The notes: generated from the sequence alone by a model not told the origin. DNA of 21,022 bases from Methylobacterium radiotolerans JCM 2831 (GCF_000019725.1 NC_010507.1:1-21022); one strand, 5' to 3'; shown: positions 1 to 7,610, counted from the stretch's first letter. Program-made: numbers and translations.

Positions 1-1
1 G

Positions 2-187
2 ACCTACAATGATCGTCACCACATGCGGGATATGTTTAGGGATGAGTGGAGTGAAACAAAAGAATGCTTCCAAGGCCGCTCTTTGATAGATGGCGTTCAC
101 CTTTATCTCGAATATCGTCGCTATAAGCGATATATGAAGCTTTGGGGTTTCGGTCCGATGCGTCGTCCAGCGGACGGCCACATTTGA
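2..187 (+). CDS. C-terminal part of an unrecognised protein, cut by the window start
   Basis: An open frame runs from the first bases of the window to a TGA at 185-187, giving 61 residues with no start codon inside the natural reading. The peptide is rich in Tyr, Arg, Met and His and ends with several basic residues followed by PADGHI, an ordinary soluble-protein composition. Its third codon positions are only about half G/C, well below the replication genes that follow, so it looks like an accessory gene rather than core genome. The opposite strand is also open here but gives a less protein-like sequence. No family is recognised. The true start lies upstream of the window. Confidence 0.5.
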   Translation, partial: TYNDRHHMRDMFRDEWSETKECFQGRSLIDGVHLYLEYRRYKRYMKLWGFGPMRRPADGHI

Positions 188-530
188 CGCCCGCTGTCAC
201 CCATCGCTTTCCGGTGGAAAATCCGGGCGGCTGAAAAAATCTGCCTTGAACCTGTCCGATTGCGTTGCTCATCTCGGGCGCATCGAGGTCGACATGCGCC
301 GTGATGCGACAGGCGCTGCGGTCGGACCCGGGAAAATCCTCGATACCCGGCGCAAAACACGAACACAGCCAAACGTTTGAGCCGCCCGATGGGCGGTTTT
401 TTTGTGCCCGGACTGTCGCCTGCCACACGAGGGCACGCGCCTCCGGCCCTCGCCTGTTCCCTGCACTGCCCGCCCTCGCCTGCCATCCTGGCCGGCGGGC
501 TCGCGGACGTGCGTCTCACGGAGAAGCACC
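188..530. other. Non-coding gap with terminator; possible small RNA
   Basis: About 340 bases lie between the truncated first gene and the first complete gene. I see no convincing protein here. The stretch holds a weak -35-like TTGAAC at 246-251, a short CCGGG/CCCGG hairpin near 331-353 and a strong intrinsic terminator at 381-403. Because the terminator lies almost 200 bases after the upstream stop codon, a short untranslated RNA ending at the terminator is possible, but no good -10 box supports it. Bases 404-530 would carry the leader of the following operon. Confidence 0.4.
381..403 (+). terminator. Rho-independent terminator
   Basis: The inverted repeat CCGCCC-GAT-GGGCGG is followed directly by seven T residues on the + strand. 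It would stop transcription arriving from the left and insulate the replication operon that starts at 531. Confidence 0.9.
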
Positions 531-758
531 ATGAGCACGCCCCTGGCCTCGGAGCCGCCAATCCTTCTCGGCCTCGCAGCGGTCGCCGACTTCCTCGGCA
601 TCACAGAGCGCCAGGCTCGGCACCTGGCGGGTAAAGGCAGCCTACCGGTGTTCAAGCTCAGAAAGTCGGGCCTCGTGGCCGCCCGGCCCGAGAGCCTCCG
701 CGCCTGGCTCGCGGCCGAGGAAGCCGCCGCGCTCGCCGAGGAAGGCGAGCGCGCATGA
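531..758 (+). CDS. Small helix-turn-helix DNA-binding protein (excisionase/MerR-like)
   Basis: This is a 75-residue protein. Residues about 14-50 form a winged HTH of the excisionase/HTH_17 type: LAAVADFLGITERQARHLA, then a short basic wing that includes VFKLRKSG. An Ala/Glu-rich helix ends the protein. The ATG at 531 was chosen because GGAG lies nine bases upstream and the HTH starts soon after it; the frame is open further upstream but without a ribosome-binding site. Its stop overlaps the helicase start by ATGA, so the two are probably translated together. Such proteins act as excision factors or local repressors on phages and islands. Which role applies here cannot be told, and no integrase is visible nearby. 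Confidence 0.75.
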   Translation: MSTPLASEPPILLGLAAVADFLGITERQARHLAGKGSLPVFKLRKSGLVAARPESLRAWLAAEEAAALAEEGERA

Positions 759-2143
759 TCCAGCTGCGCGACTATCAGTCGGCCGCCGTCGCCCGGATCC
801 GCGAAGCCTACGCTGAGCGCAGCCGGCGGATCCTTCTCGTCCTGCCGACCGGCGGTGGAAAGACCATCGTCTTTTGTTGGATAGGGGCCGCGGTGGCCGC
901 CCGCGGCAAACGAGTGGTCGTGCTCGTGCATCGTGCCGAGCTGCTCGAGCAGGTATCCAAGGCGCTAGCCGGCATGGGCGTCGAGCACGGGCTCATCGCA
1001 GCCGGGCACCCGACGACGGAGGCGGCGGTTCAGGTCGCGAGTGTCGCAACCCTGGCCCGGCGCCTGGCGGCTGGCTTCGCCCCGCCCGACCTCATCGTGA
1101 TCGATGAGGCGCACCATGCCGTCGCAGGCACATGGAACAGGGTCATCGACGCGGCGCCCGAGAGCTTCGTGCTTGGCGTGTCCGCAACGCCCGCACGCCT
1201 CGACGGCCGCGGCCTCGGCTCGGCCTTCGACGTCATGGTTGAGGGCCCGACCGTCGCCGAGCTCACGGCCGCCGGGCATCTCGTTCCGGCCCGTGTGTTC
1301 GCCCCGCCCGAGCGCCTCGACCTCTCGAAGATCAAGGTCCGCGCCGGCGAGTATGACGCCCGGCAGCTCGCCGAAGCCATGGCAGGGGGCACGCTCATCG
1401 GCGATGCCGTGGCCCACTACCGGCGCCTCGCCGCCGGGCGGCCCGCGGTCGCATTCTGCGCGTCCATCGAGCACTCGCAGATCGTGGCCGCCAGGTTCCG
1501 CGGGGCCGGCGTGGCCGCTGCGCATGTAGACGGCAAGACCGACGCGGCCGAGCGGCGGCGCCTCATCGCCGGCCTCGGAACCGGCGAGCTGCGAGTGCTC
1601 ACGAACGTCGACCTCATCGGCGAAGGGGTCGACGTGCCTGCAATCGGCGCCGTGATCCTGCTGAGGCCGACCCGGAGCGAGGCGCGCTATCTACAGAGCG
1701 TGGGCCGGGCCCTCAGGCCCTCGGCCGGCAAGAGCGAGGCTATCGTTCTCGACCATGCAGGCGCGACGTGGATGCACGGCCTGCCCGATGCGCCGCGGGC
1801 CTGGTCCCTCGCCGACCAGCCGGCCCGGCGCTCGACCGGGCGCACAGAGGCGCCCGGCGAACGCCTGCGGCAGTGCGAGGCCTGCGGGGCATTCGAGCCG
1901 CCGGGCACGCCGGCCTGCGGAACGTGCGGCGCGTCGCTCAAGCCATGCCCGGCCGAGATCCAGGAAGCGGAAGCCGAGCTCGTGGAGCGCCAGCGACAGC
2001 AGGTCGAGCAAGTGCGGCGCATGGATTACATCGAAGTAGAGAGATGGGCGAACACGCCCGATAGACTTCGGATTGCTGCAAGAATCCGAGGTTATCACCC
2101 GGGATGGGTGAAGCATCGATTGAATGAGCTCGAGGCCGACTGA
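755..2143 (+). CDS. DEAH-box superfamily-2 helicase with C-terminal zinc knuckle
   Basis: This 462-residue protein carries the full set of SF2 helicase motifs. The Q-like RDYQ is at 5-8, Walker A PTGGGKT at 31-37, DEAH at 117-120, SATP at 143-146 and motif VI QSVGRALRP at 314-322. A four-cysteine knuckle follows (C374, C377, C388, C391). The C-terminal helical tail (about 400-462) is charged and ends in a WVKHRLNELEAD-type segment. Enzymes of this kind use ATP to open or translocate on duplex DNA or RNA. Phage and plasmid versions usually serve replication or recombination, which fits the RepA-like ATPase downstream. It overlaps the preceding HTH gene by four bases. A terminator overlaps its stop codon, so it ends the first operon. 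The restriction-subunit alternative is unlikely, since no nuclease or methylase accompanies it. Confidence 0.92.
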   Translation: MIQLRDYQSAAVARIREAYAERSRRILLVLPTGGGKTIVFCWIGAAVAARGKRVVVLVHRAELLEQVSKALAGMGVEHGLIAAGHPTTEAAVQVASVATLARRLAAGFAPPDLIVIDEAHHAVAGTWNRVIDAAPESFVLGVSATPARLDGRGLGSAFDVMVEGPTVAELTAAGHLVPARVFAPPERLDLSKIKVRAGEYDARQLAEAMAGGTLIGDAVAHYRRLAAGRPAVAFCASIEHSQIVAARFRGAGVAAAHVDGKTDAAERRRLIAGLGTGELRVLTNVDLIGEGVDVPAIGAVILLRPTRSEARYLQSVGRALRPSAGKSEAIVLDHAGATWMHGLPDAPRAWSLADQPARRSTGRTEAPGERLRQCEACGAFEPPGTPACGTCGASLKPCPAEIQEAEAELVERQRQQVEQVRRMDYIEVERWANTPDRLRIAARIRGYHPGWVKHRLNELEAD

Positions 2144-2164
2144 TTTCAGTCGGCCTTTTCTTTT
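2134..2164 (+). terminator. Rho-independent terminator overlapping the helicase stop codon
   Basis: GGCCGACT (2134-2141) pairs perfectly with AGTCGGCC (2148-2155) across a six-base loop, followed by TTTTCTTTT. The left arm contains the last codons and most of the TGA stop of the helicase gene. It separates the helicase operon from the next one. Confidence 0.9.
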
Positions 2165-2232
2165 GTCCAAAGCGCATGTGCGGCCCGTGAGCCGCGCGCG
2201 TGGAAAACCGGCCCGGGATCAAATGCACCAGA

Positions 2233-2294
2233 TTGACACACTTGCGCGCCAAGGCTCAGAAAGGTGTCAACGCGACACCCTTAGAGATGACACC
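2233..2294 (+). promoter_or_regulatory. Operator-like region ahead of the second replication operon
   Basis: A perfect -35 hexamer TTGACA lies at 2233-2238, with only a poor -10 candidate (TCAGAA) 17 bases on. Just downstream is a perfect inverted repeat GGTGTC-AACGC-GACACC at 2263-2279. A further GATGACACC half-site touches the start codon (2286-2294). Repeated TGACAC/GTGTCA units between a -35 box and a start codon are typical of a repressor-controlled promoter. The repressor could be one of the HTH proteins of the element. Confidence 0.55.
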
Positions 2295-2879
2295 ATGGCC
2301 AGACTGAGCCGCCCGCACTTCCTCGCTCTCACGCGTCTCGAGCTCGGGCAGCTAAAGACGCTCGACCGTCGCGGGCAGCTGCCCTTCGCAATCGACCAGG
2401 CTCAGGGCCGTGGATACGAGGCGGCCGAGGCGTTCCTCACCCTCATGGCGCAGGAGCTCGCCGAAGGGCACGCCCTGAGCGTGACCCGGGCGGCCAACAT
2501 CGCGGCCTCGCTCGCGGATGCCCTATCGGAGGCGTGGCCCGCCGTTGTCGAGACTGGGCGTGTGCTCGCCGCAGGGACCGACACGCCGCCGAACGAGATC
2601 CTCGCCGGCCGCGCCGAGGCTGCCTACCCGGCGCCGCCGCTCCCGATCTGCGGCACGATCGTGGATATCGCCGAAAACCTGGCGAGCGCCGGGTTCAAGC
2701 CGCGGCGCCTCATCGTCACGAGCGCCTCGACCGTCATGGCCGTGCTCATCCAGCGCGCGCAGGCCCTCGGCGTCGAGCTGCCAGCCGAATTCTGGACCGC
2801 GCCGCTCAAGTGCCGGCCGCGCCCCGCGCCTCTGACGGCCGAAGACGTGGCCAAGCTGCTGCAGGAGACGAAGCGATGA
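2295..2879 (+). CDS. Unrecognised protein with N-terminal HTH-like segment
   Basis: This is a 194-residue soluble protein. The N-terminus (ALTRLELGQLKTLDRRGQLP, about 11-30) resembles the first helices of a MerR/excisionase-type winged helix. The middle is Ala-rich and helical. Residues about 150-165 (FKPRRLIVTSASTVMAVLI) form a beta/alpha-like hydrophobic stretch. The C-terminus, LTAEDVAKLLQET, looks like another short helix pair. The ATG at 2295 was chosen over an earlier in-frame ATG at 2124 because the earlier one lies inside the helicase terminator, whereas 2295 follows the operator-like repeat. It overlaps the next gene by ATGA, so it heads a three-gene operon ending with the replication ATPase. 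A regulatory or replication-accessory role is an inference from context. Confidence 0.7.
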   Translation: MARLSRPHFLALTRLELGQLKTLDRRGQLPFAIDQAQGRGYEAAEAFLTLMAQELAEGHALSVTRAANIAASLADALSEAWPAVVETGRVLAAGTDTPPNEILAGRAEAAYPAPPLPICGTIVDIAENLASAGFKPRRLIVTSASTVMAVLIQRAQALGVELPAEFWTAPLKCRPRPAPLTAEDVAKLLQETKR

Positions 2880-3085
2880 GTGCTGAGCCGCGCCCCGTTC
2901 TACTCGTCGCCGAGGTTCTCGAGATCCTGCCTATCGAGCGGAGTGCCCTCTACCGCCTGTTCCGTTCGGGGAAGCTGCCCTGCCGGAAGCTCGGCGGCCG
3001 CACTGTCGTGCGCCGGGTCGACCTCGAGGCCTTCCTCGCCGAGCTCCCGGCGGCCGACTTCACGAAGTCGGAGGCGGCCGCATGA
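2876..3085 (+). CDS. Excisionase-family HTH protein
   Basis: This is a 69-residue winged-HTH protein. VAEVLEILPIERSALYRLF (11-29) is the HTH, followed by a GKLPCRKLGGRTVVRRVDLEAF wing and helix that match the common excisionase/AlpA DNA-binding fold in which SGKLP and R-x-D-L-E-x-F are conserved. The ATG overlaps the stop of the previous gene and its own stop overlaps the ATPase start, so the three genes are translationally coupled. AlpA-like proteins in satellites such as P4 and in islands regulate excision or the replication operon. Here the position directly ahead of the replication ATPase favours regulation of replication. Confidence 0.82.
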   Translation: MSAEPRPVLLVAEVLEILPIERSALYRLFRSGKLPCRKLGGRTVVRRVDLEAFLAELPAADFTKSEAAA

Positions 3086-4446
3086 TGCTCTCGCCAGAAG
3101 AAGAAAACCCCGGCGCGACTGCCATCGCGGCCGGGGTCTCCAATCATGAGGTCTATGCCAGTGCCCATTCTAGCCTGACGAAGTTCGGGGGCGCAACGGG
3201 ACTAGAGGCGCAGTCACCCGAGGATTTCGAGCGCGAGACCTTGGCGTTGCTCAATAGCGGCCCCGCTGCCGGCGTCGCGGCTCCCCGCTCGGCATCGAAG
3301 GCGATCCCGTTGCGCTGGCACGGCGAGGCCGACCCGCATGCGGATCGGGCTTGGCTCATCCGCAACATCATGCCCGAGAAGGGCAAGGGCCTGCTCTCGG
3401 GGCAGTGGGGCACGGCCAAGACGTTCAGCGCGCTCGACCTGAGCGGCGCCGTGATGAGCGGCCTGCCGTTCGCCGGCCACAAGGTCGACCGCCGCGGCGG
3501 CGTGCTGTTCATCGCGGCCGAGGGCGGGTTCGAAATCCCGATCCGCATGCGCGGCCTGGTCGAAGGCAAGCTCCGGCCGGCGCACGCCGCGCAGGGCCTC
3601 GACCTCGACCGGCTGCCGTTCACGTGGGTCGAGGAATGCCCGCGCCTGCTCGAGGCCGAGGCCCTGGCCACGCTCTGCGCCACGGCCGAGGCCGCGGCCG
3701 CCCGGTTCCGCAGCGCCTTCGACCTGCCGCTCGTGCTCATCGTCATCGATACGCTCGCGGCCGCCGCCGGCTTCGATGACGAGAACTCGGCCGCCGAGAC
3801 GCAGAAGGTTCTGAACCTCATGCAGGCGCTCAGCTCACACACGGGCGCTTTCGTGCTCGGCGTCGACCACTTCGGGAAGGCGGTCGAGACCGGGACGCGC
3901 GGCTCGAGCGCCAAGGAAGCGGCCGCCGACATGGTGTTGGCCATGCTCGGGGACAAAGACGTGTCCGGCACCGTGAGCAACGTGCGCATGGCCGTTCGGA
4001 AGGTCCGAGGCGCGCGCTGCGGCTATGAGGTCCCGCTCTCGCTCGAGGTCGTGGAGCTCGGCGAGACCGACGACGGCGACCCGATCACGTCGTGCTTTGT
4101 GGCCTGGCAGTCGGCAGACCAGGCCGCCCATGAGGCGGCTCGGGGCAACCGTTGGCCGGCCACGCTGAAGGCCCTTCAACGCGCCGTCAGCAACGTGCTG
4201 GCGGACAAAGGTGTCCGGCTTCGTCCGTTCGGCAACGAAGGTCCCGAGGTTTTAGCCGCTTCCGGGCCGGACATCCGTGCCGAATTCATCGCCTCCTATC
4301 CAACCGACGGAGAAACGGAGGCTCAGCGGTCCGACGCCAAGCGCAAGGCCTACAAGCGGTCTCTGAAAACCGCGACGGACAAAGGACTTATCGCTTCGCG
4401 CCAGGTGAACGGAGTGGACCGGATATGGCTCCCGGCCGCCGTTTGA
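3082..4446 (+). CDS. RepA-like RecA-fold ATPase (AAA_25), probable replicative helicase
   Basis: This 454-residue protein has a RecA-type core. Walker A GQWGTAKT is at 107-114, followed by the FIAAEGG strand (143-149) that is characteristic of RepA/RSF1010-like plasmid helicases. Walker B LVLIVIDT is at 217-224, DHFGK at 262-266 and the RGSSAKEAAADMVL segment at 273-286. The C-terminal 60 residues (about 395-454) look like a winged helix ending in SRQVNGVDRIWLP. The first 70 residues are low in structure. These proteins form hexamers that unwind DNA at the origin of plasmids and prophages. The ATG overlaps the upstream stop. A hairpin and tandem repeats begin 15 bases after its stop, which suits an origin next to its initiator or helicase gene. 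A less likely alternative is a DnaB-loader-type ATPase. Confidence 0.87.
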   Translation: MMLSPEEENPGATAIAAGVSNHEVYASAHSSLTKFGGATGLEAQSPEDFERETLALLNSGPAAGVAAPRSASKAIPLRWHGEADPHADRAWLIRNIMPEKGKGLLSGQWGTAKTFSALDLSGAVMSGLPFAGHKVDRRGGVLFIAAEGGFEIPIRMRGLVEGKLRPAHAAQGLDLDRLPFTWVEECPRLLEAEALATLCATAEAAAARFRSAFDLPLVLIVIDTLAAAAGFDDENSAAETQKVLNLMQALSSHTGAFVLGVDHFGKAVETGTRGSSAKEAAADMVLAMLGDKDVSGTVSNVRMAVRKVRGARCGYEVPLSLEVVELGETDDGDPITSCFVAWQSADQAAHEAARGNRWPATLKALQRAVSNVLADKGVRLRPFGNEGPEVLAASGPDIRAEFIASYPTDGETEAQRSDAKRKAYKRSLKTATDKGLIASRQVNGVDRIWLPAAV

Positions 4447-4461
4447 CCAGCGCCGCCCGGG

Positions 4462-4510
4462 GACCGGACGGACAGGACATCCCTATGGGATTTGTCCTGT
4501 CCGTCCGGTC
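4462..4510. repeat. Long inverted repeat (18 bp perfect arms) after the replication ATPase
   Basis: Bases 4462-4479 (GACCGGACGGACAGGACA) are exactly complementary to 4493-4510. Inside these arms, TCCC (4480-4483) and GGGA (4487-4490) add four more pairs around a TAT loop, with a two-base TT bulge. The arms end in the same CCGGAC/GTCCGG unit that is repeated downstream. A hairpin of this size next to a RepA-type gene is typical of plasmid single-strand initiation sites or of initiator binding regions. There is no T-tract, so simple termination is less likely. Confidence 0.85.
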
Positions 4511-4586
4511 TGTCCGGTCGCAGGCGCGCTGCCGGACAAGTCCACCGGACAAATGTCCGCTCGCCTTTGTCCGGTCTGTCCGGTCG
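4502..4586. repeat. Tandem TGTCCGGTC iteron-like repeats
   Basis: The nine-mer TGTCCGGTC occurs at 4511-4519, 4568-4576 and 4577-4585, with a one-base variant CGTCCGGTC at 4502-4510. The variant and first copy form one head-to-tail pair, and the last two copies form another, 66 bases apart. Inverted copies of the core (CCGGACA) lie between the pairs at 4532-4538 and 4545-4551. Short tandem repeats at this spacing suggest an initiator or terminase binding array; which protein binds is unknown. Confidence 0.75.
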
Positions 4587-4825
4587 AGGCTCGAGGATGG
4601 CCCCTCGCCCCCTCGTCGCCCCGGCCATCTCGCGGCCTGCAGGTCGCCCGCTCGGCTGCCCGCAACCGCTCGGCCTCGCCAGCCCGACAGCCTCTCGCCC
4701 GCGTGGTGCCTGAGCTCGCCAGCTTGGCCGCACAGGGCCTTCGCTGGCTCGCCGGTCCTCAGCCGCATCGCGCTCGCCCGTCGCCGCCCTGGGGTCTCCT
4801 GCGCGGCCCGGGAGGCTCTTTGCGA

Positions 4826-4845
4826 GGGGGGCACCCCCGGGGGTC
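4826..4845. repeat. G/C-run palindrome upstream of the small terminase
   Basis: A run of G is followed by GCA and a run of five C, which then abuts five G, so that CCCCCGGGGG (4834-4843) is itself a palindrome and can pair alternatively with the preceding G run. It lies about 120 bases before the small terminase gene. It could be part of a cos or packaging signal or simply a GC-rich hairpin. Confidence 0.4.
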
Positions 4846-4965
4846 TTAGGGACCGTGTGGATGCGGAAAAGGCCCGCCCCGCGCCGCAGCCCGAAAACTC
4901 AGCGTGTCCAACCCCCGAAATCTCACATTTCGCTACGTTTTTTCGCCCGTTTTTGAGGTCCGCCC

Positions 4966-5520
4966 GTGCCCGCTGAACCCCTCATCCTCGCCACCCCGGC
5001 CCTCGCGGCCGTCATCGGCGTCACGCCGCGCCGCGTGCAGCAGCTCGCCGCCGAGGGCGTGCTCGAAAGCGAAGCCCATGGCCAATGGGACGCCACCAAG
5101 GCCGTCCCCGCCTACCTCGCTCACCGGCTCGCCCAAGAGACGGCCAAGACAGCACAGCGAACCGGCGGCGCTGCCGAGCGCCACGTCACGGCCAAGGCCC
5201 GCGCGGTCGAGCTGCGCACGGCCCGGGACGAGGGCGTGCTCTGCGACACGGCCGAGGCGGTCGCCGTCGTTGAGGAGGTTCTCGGGACCATCCGAGCCGG
5301 CTTCGGCGGCCTCGCTGCCCGTGTGACCCGGGACCTGGCGCTCCGCGAGGTCATCGAAGGACAGATTGACGACACGCTCGAGCGCGCGGCCGTGCTCCTG
5401 GCGCGCCGGGCGACCGAGCTGCGCCGGGGCGGCGGGCTCCAGGCCGCAGCTGCCGCCGAGGCTGATGAAGCCGCCCCCTCGCCCGCCCCCATGAAGCGCA
5501 ACCGGAAGGTCGCCCGATGA
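4966..5520 (+). CDS. Terminase small subunit, lambda Nu1-like
   Basis: At 184 residues this is close to the length of lambda gpNu1. The N-terminal winged HTH (ATPALAAVIGVTPRRVQQLA, about 9-28) would bind the packaging site. The middle (residues about 50-75) is polar and helical. The segment around 95-150, with VVEEVLGTIRAGFGGLAARV, is the helical region typical of Nu1-type subunits. The C-terminus is Ala-rich and ends in basic residues (KRNRKVAR) that would contact the large subunit or DNA. The start is GTG, supported by GAGG seven bases upstream and by the HTH beginning near residue 10. The stop overlaps the large subunit start by ATGA. In this family the small subunit recognises cos and feeds DNA to the large subunit. 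Confidence 0.85.
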   Translation: MPAEPLILATPALAAVIGVTPRRVQQLAAEGVLESEAHGQWDATKAVPAYLAHRLAQETAKTAQRTGGAAERHVTAKARAVELRTARDEGVLCDTAEAVAVVEEVLGTIRAGFGGLAARVTRDLALREVIEGQIDDTLERAAVLLARRATELRRGGGLQAAAAAEADEAAPSPAPMKRNRKVAR

Positions 5521-7610
5521 GCCTGCCGACCTCGACCCTCGTGCCGTCTCGCGCCGCGCTGCTGATGGCACGGGCGGCGGCGCTCTGCCCGCCGACCCGC
5601 CGCACGACGCCCGATGCATGGGGCGCAGCGAACCGCGTCTACCCGCCGAGCTCGGGCCGGCCGGGGCCCCGGGATCCCGCGCTCACGCCCTACTGCACGC
5701 CTTTCGCCCGGGCGGTCGCCTCGCGCCAATACAAGCGCTGTGTCTTCGTGACCTCGGCGCAGAGCGGGAAGTCGGAGACCATCCTCGACCTCATCGGGCA
5801 GCGCCTCGACCAGGCGCCGGCGCCGATCCTGTACGTCGGCCCGAGCAAGCAGTTTGTCACGGAGCGTTGGGAGCCTCGGGTCATGGCGCTGTTCGGCGAG
5901 GCGCCGAGCCTCGCCAGCAAGCTGGCGCCCGCACGCCGGAACACCAAGACCCGGAAGCTGGTCGCCGGCGTGCCGCTGCAGCTCGCGCACGCGGGTTCCT
6001 CGACCGCGCTGAAATCCGACAGCTTCGCGCTCGCGATGACGGATGAGGCTGATGAGCTCGTGGCCAACCTGAAGGGCCAAGGCGACCCGCTCTCGCTCAT
6101 TGACCGCCGCGGCGACGCCTATGCCGACTTCGTGCATGCCATCGTGAGCACGCCCTCGGAAGGCAGGCCCGAGACGGAAACCGACCCGGTTTCCGGTCTC
6201 GAATTCTGGACCTCGCGCGAGCCGGCCAAGATCCTCTCGACAATCTGGCGCGAGGCGCTCGCAGGCACCCGGCACCACTTCGTCTGGCAATGCCCGCACT
6301 GCATCGAGTGGTTTGTGCCGCGCATGTCCTGCCTGGTCCTGCCGGACGTCGAGACGAAGCTCCCGGGCGGCCGGGTCACGAAGCGGTCGCCGACGCCGGC
6401 CGAAGCCCGGGAAACCGCGTTCCTGGCCTGCCCACGGTGCGGCTGCGCTATCGCCGAGAACCACAAGGCCGAGATGAACGCCCGCGGCGTCATCGTGGCG
6501 CCTGGCCAGCGGATCACGGCTGAGGGCGAGGTTCTCGGCGAGCCGGCCCCGAACCCGGTGTTCAGCCTGTTCGCCTCGGGCCTGTGCAGCCCGTTCGCGA
6601 CCTTCGCGGACCGCGCCGCCGAGCTCGCGGCGGCTCGGGCCTCGGGGCGGCCCGACCGCCTTCAGGCCGTCGTCAACGCCACGTTCGGCGAGTGCTACGC
6701 CGGCGGCCCGGTGAACCCGCCGAAATGGGAGAACGTGAAGGCCTGCGCGCTCCCGTATCTCATGGGCGAGGTCCCCCGCGAGGGCATCACGCTCGTGGCC
6801 GGCGTCGACGTGCAGAAGCTCAGCCTCTACGTCGTCCTGCGCGCTTTCGGCGCCCGGGGCTCATCCTGGCTCGTGTCAGCAGAGCAGCTGCACGGACCCA
6901 CGGACGGGGACGAAGTTTGGGACGCCCTGGCTGCGAGCCTGACCATGGCGCACGGCGGCATGAACGTGCAGCTCGCACTCATCGATAGCGGCTTCCGGCC
7001 GGACAAGATCGACGCCGGGTCCGAGCATCGCGTGTATGAATTCTGCCGGCGCTATCCGTGGCTCGTGAAGCCGACCAAGGGCCGGCAGACCCAATCCGTG
7101 CCTCTCATTTCGAAGGCGCACGAGGTCCGTGCGGACGGCAAGCGGCCGGCCTACTCGCTCGACCTGGTGACCGTGGACACGGATCACTTCAAGAGCCTCG
7201 TGACCTCGCGCATCGCGACGCCGCCAGGCCGGGCGGGATCCTTTGGATTGCCGGAGGATATCCCCGAGGGATACTGCAGACATCTCGTGTCCGAGGTCCG
7301 CGAGATTATCGCCGGTAAGGCAGTCTGGACGCCTATCGACCGGGAGAACCATTACCTTGACTGCGAGGCGCTCGCCGCCGCGGCCGGGCGCTTGCTGAAC
7401 GTCGAGCGCATTCCTGAGGGGGTCACGCGAGAGTGGGACCTTGAGGCGCCACCGCCTTTGCCGGTCGAGCCTGGCGTGAAGGCGGCCGACCGGCCGGCGC
7501 CGGCGCCCGTGGTCGCTCCTGCGAAGGCTGAGAAGGATCTTCGGACCTCGATAGTAGACCGCATGGCCGAGCGGTCCCGGCGGTTCTCGTTCATGGGGTC
7601 GGGGCGATGA
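5517..7610 (+). CDS. Terminase large subunit, lambda GpA type
   Basis: This 697-residue protein has the usual length and layout of GpA-type terminases. The packaging ATPase holds Walker A SAQSGKSE at 80-87 and Walker B FALAMTDEAD at 170-179, with acidic pair D176/E177. Two CxxC pairs (C259/C262 and C305/C308) fit the zinc-like insert of this family. The nuclease domain contains the aspartates in GVDVQ (D430), ALIDSG (D490) and YLDCEA (D615). The last 50 residues are Pro/Ala-rich, then basic and helical, ending in RRFSFMGSGR, probably the portal-contacting tail. All key residues are intact, so packaging activity appears to be retained. This is notable because the portal and capsid genes that it should serve are not found nearby. 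Confidence 0.96.
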   Translation: MSLPTSTLVPSRAALLMARAAALCPPTRRTTPDAWGAANRVYPPSSGRPGPRDPALTPYCTPFARAVASRQYKRCVFVTSAQSGKSETILDLIGQRLDQAPAPILYVGPSKQFVTERWEPRVMALFGEAPSLASKLAPARRNTKTRKLVAGVPLQLAHAGSSTALKSDSFALAMTDEADELVANLKGQGDPLSLIDRRGDAYADFVHAIVSTPSEGRPETETDPVSGLEFWTSREPAKILSTIWREALAGTRHHFVWQCPHCIEWFVPRMSCLVLPDVETKLPGGRVTKRSPTPAEARETAFLACPRCGCAIAENHKAEMNARGVIVAPGQRITAEGEVLGEPAPNPVFSLFASGLCSPFATFADRAAELAAARASGRPDRLQAVVNATFGECYAGGPVNPPKWENVKACALPYLMGEVPREGITLVAGVDVQKLSLYVVLRAFGARGSSWLVSAEQLHGPTDGDEVWDALAASLTMAHGGMNVQLALIDSGFRPDKIDAGSEHRVYEFCRRYPWLVKPTKGRQTQSVPLISKAHEVRADGKRPAYSLDLVTVDTDHFKSLVTSRIATPPGRAGSFGLPEDIPEGYCRHLVSEVREIIAGKAVWTPIDRENHYLDCEALAAAAGRLLNVERIPEGVTREWDLEAPPPLPVEPGVKAADRPAPAPVVAPAKAEKDLRTSIVDRMAERSRRFSFMGSGR

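Larger units (their letters stand above)
4447..4965. other. Gene-free stretch: candidate origin, possibly also cos
   Basis: These 519 bases separate the replication ATPase from the small terminase. No frame here gives a convincing protein: open frames are Pro/Arg/Ala-rich and differ only by GC bias. The left third holds a long hairpin and repeated TGTCCGGTC units. The middle (4587-4825) is C-rich on the + strand. Around 4825-4845 runs of five G and C form a palindrome, and the last 60 bases are T-rich. In lambda-like phages cos lies just before the small terminase gene, so the right part is a natural place to look for a packaging site. Confidence 0.5.

Noticed and set aside
325..360. tRNA or tmRNA 3' end-like CCGGG/CCCGG hairpin
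   Set aside because: The loop is 13 bases instead of seven and there is no CCA-adjacent acceptor stem.
755..2143. Helicase as a restriction-modification or defence subunit
   Set aside because: No nuclease, methylase or other effector gene accompanies it; coupling to an HTH gene and proximity to replication genes favour replication.
4152..4976. Rightward open frame bridging the ATPase end and the small terminase start
   Set aside because: It overlaps the conserved C-terminus of the ATPase in another frame and crosses the repeats; the peptide is low-complexity Arg/Pro/Ser.
5121..6464. Long open frame on the minus strand (447 codons)
   Set aside because: It lies antisense to both terminase genes, is Arg/Gly/Ala-rich and shows no domain; it is explained by codon bias of the GC-rich sense genes.
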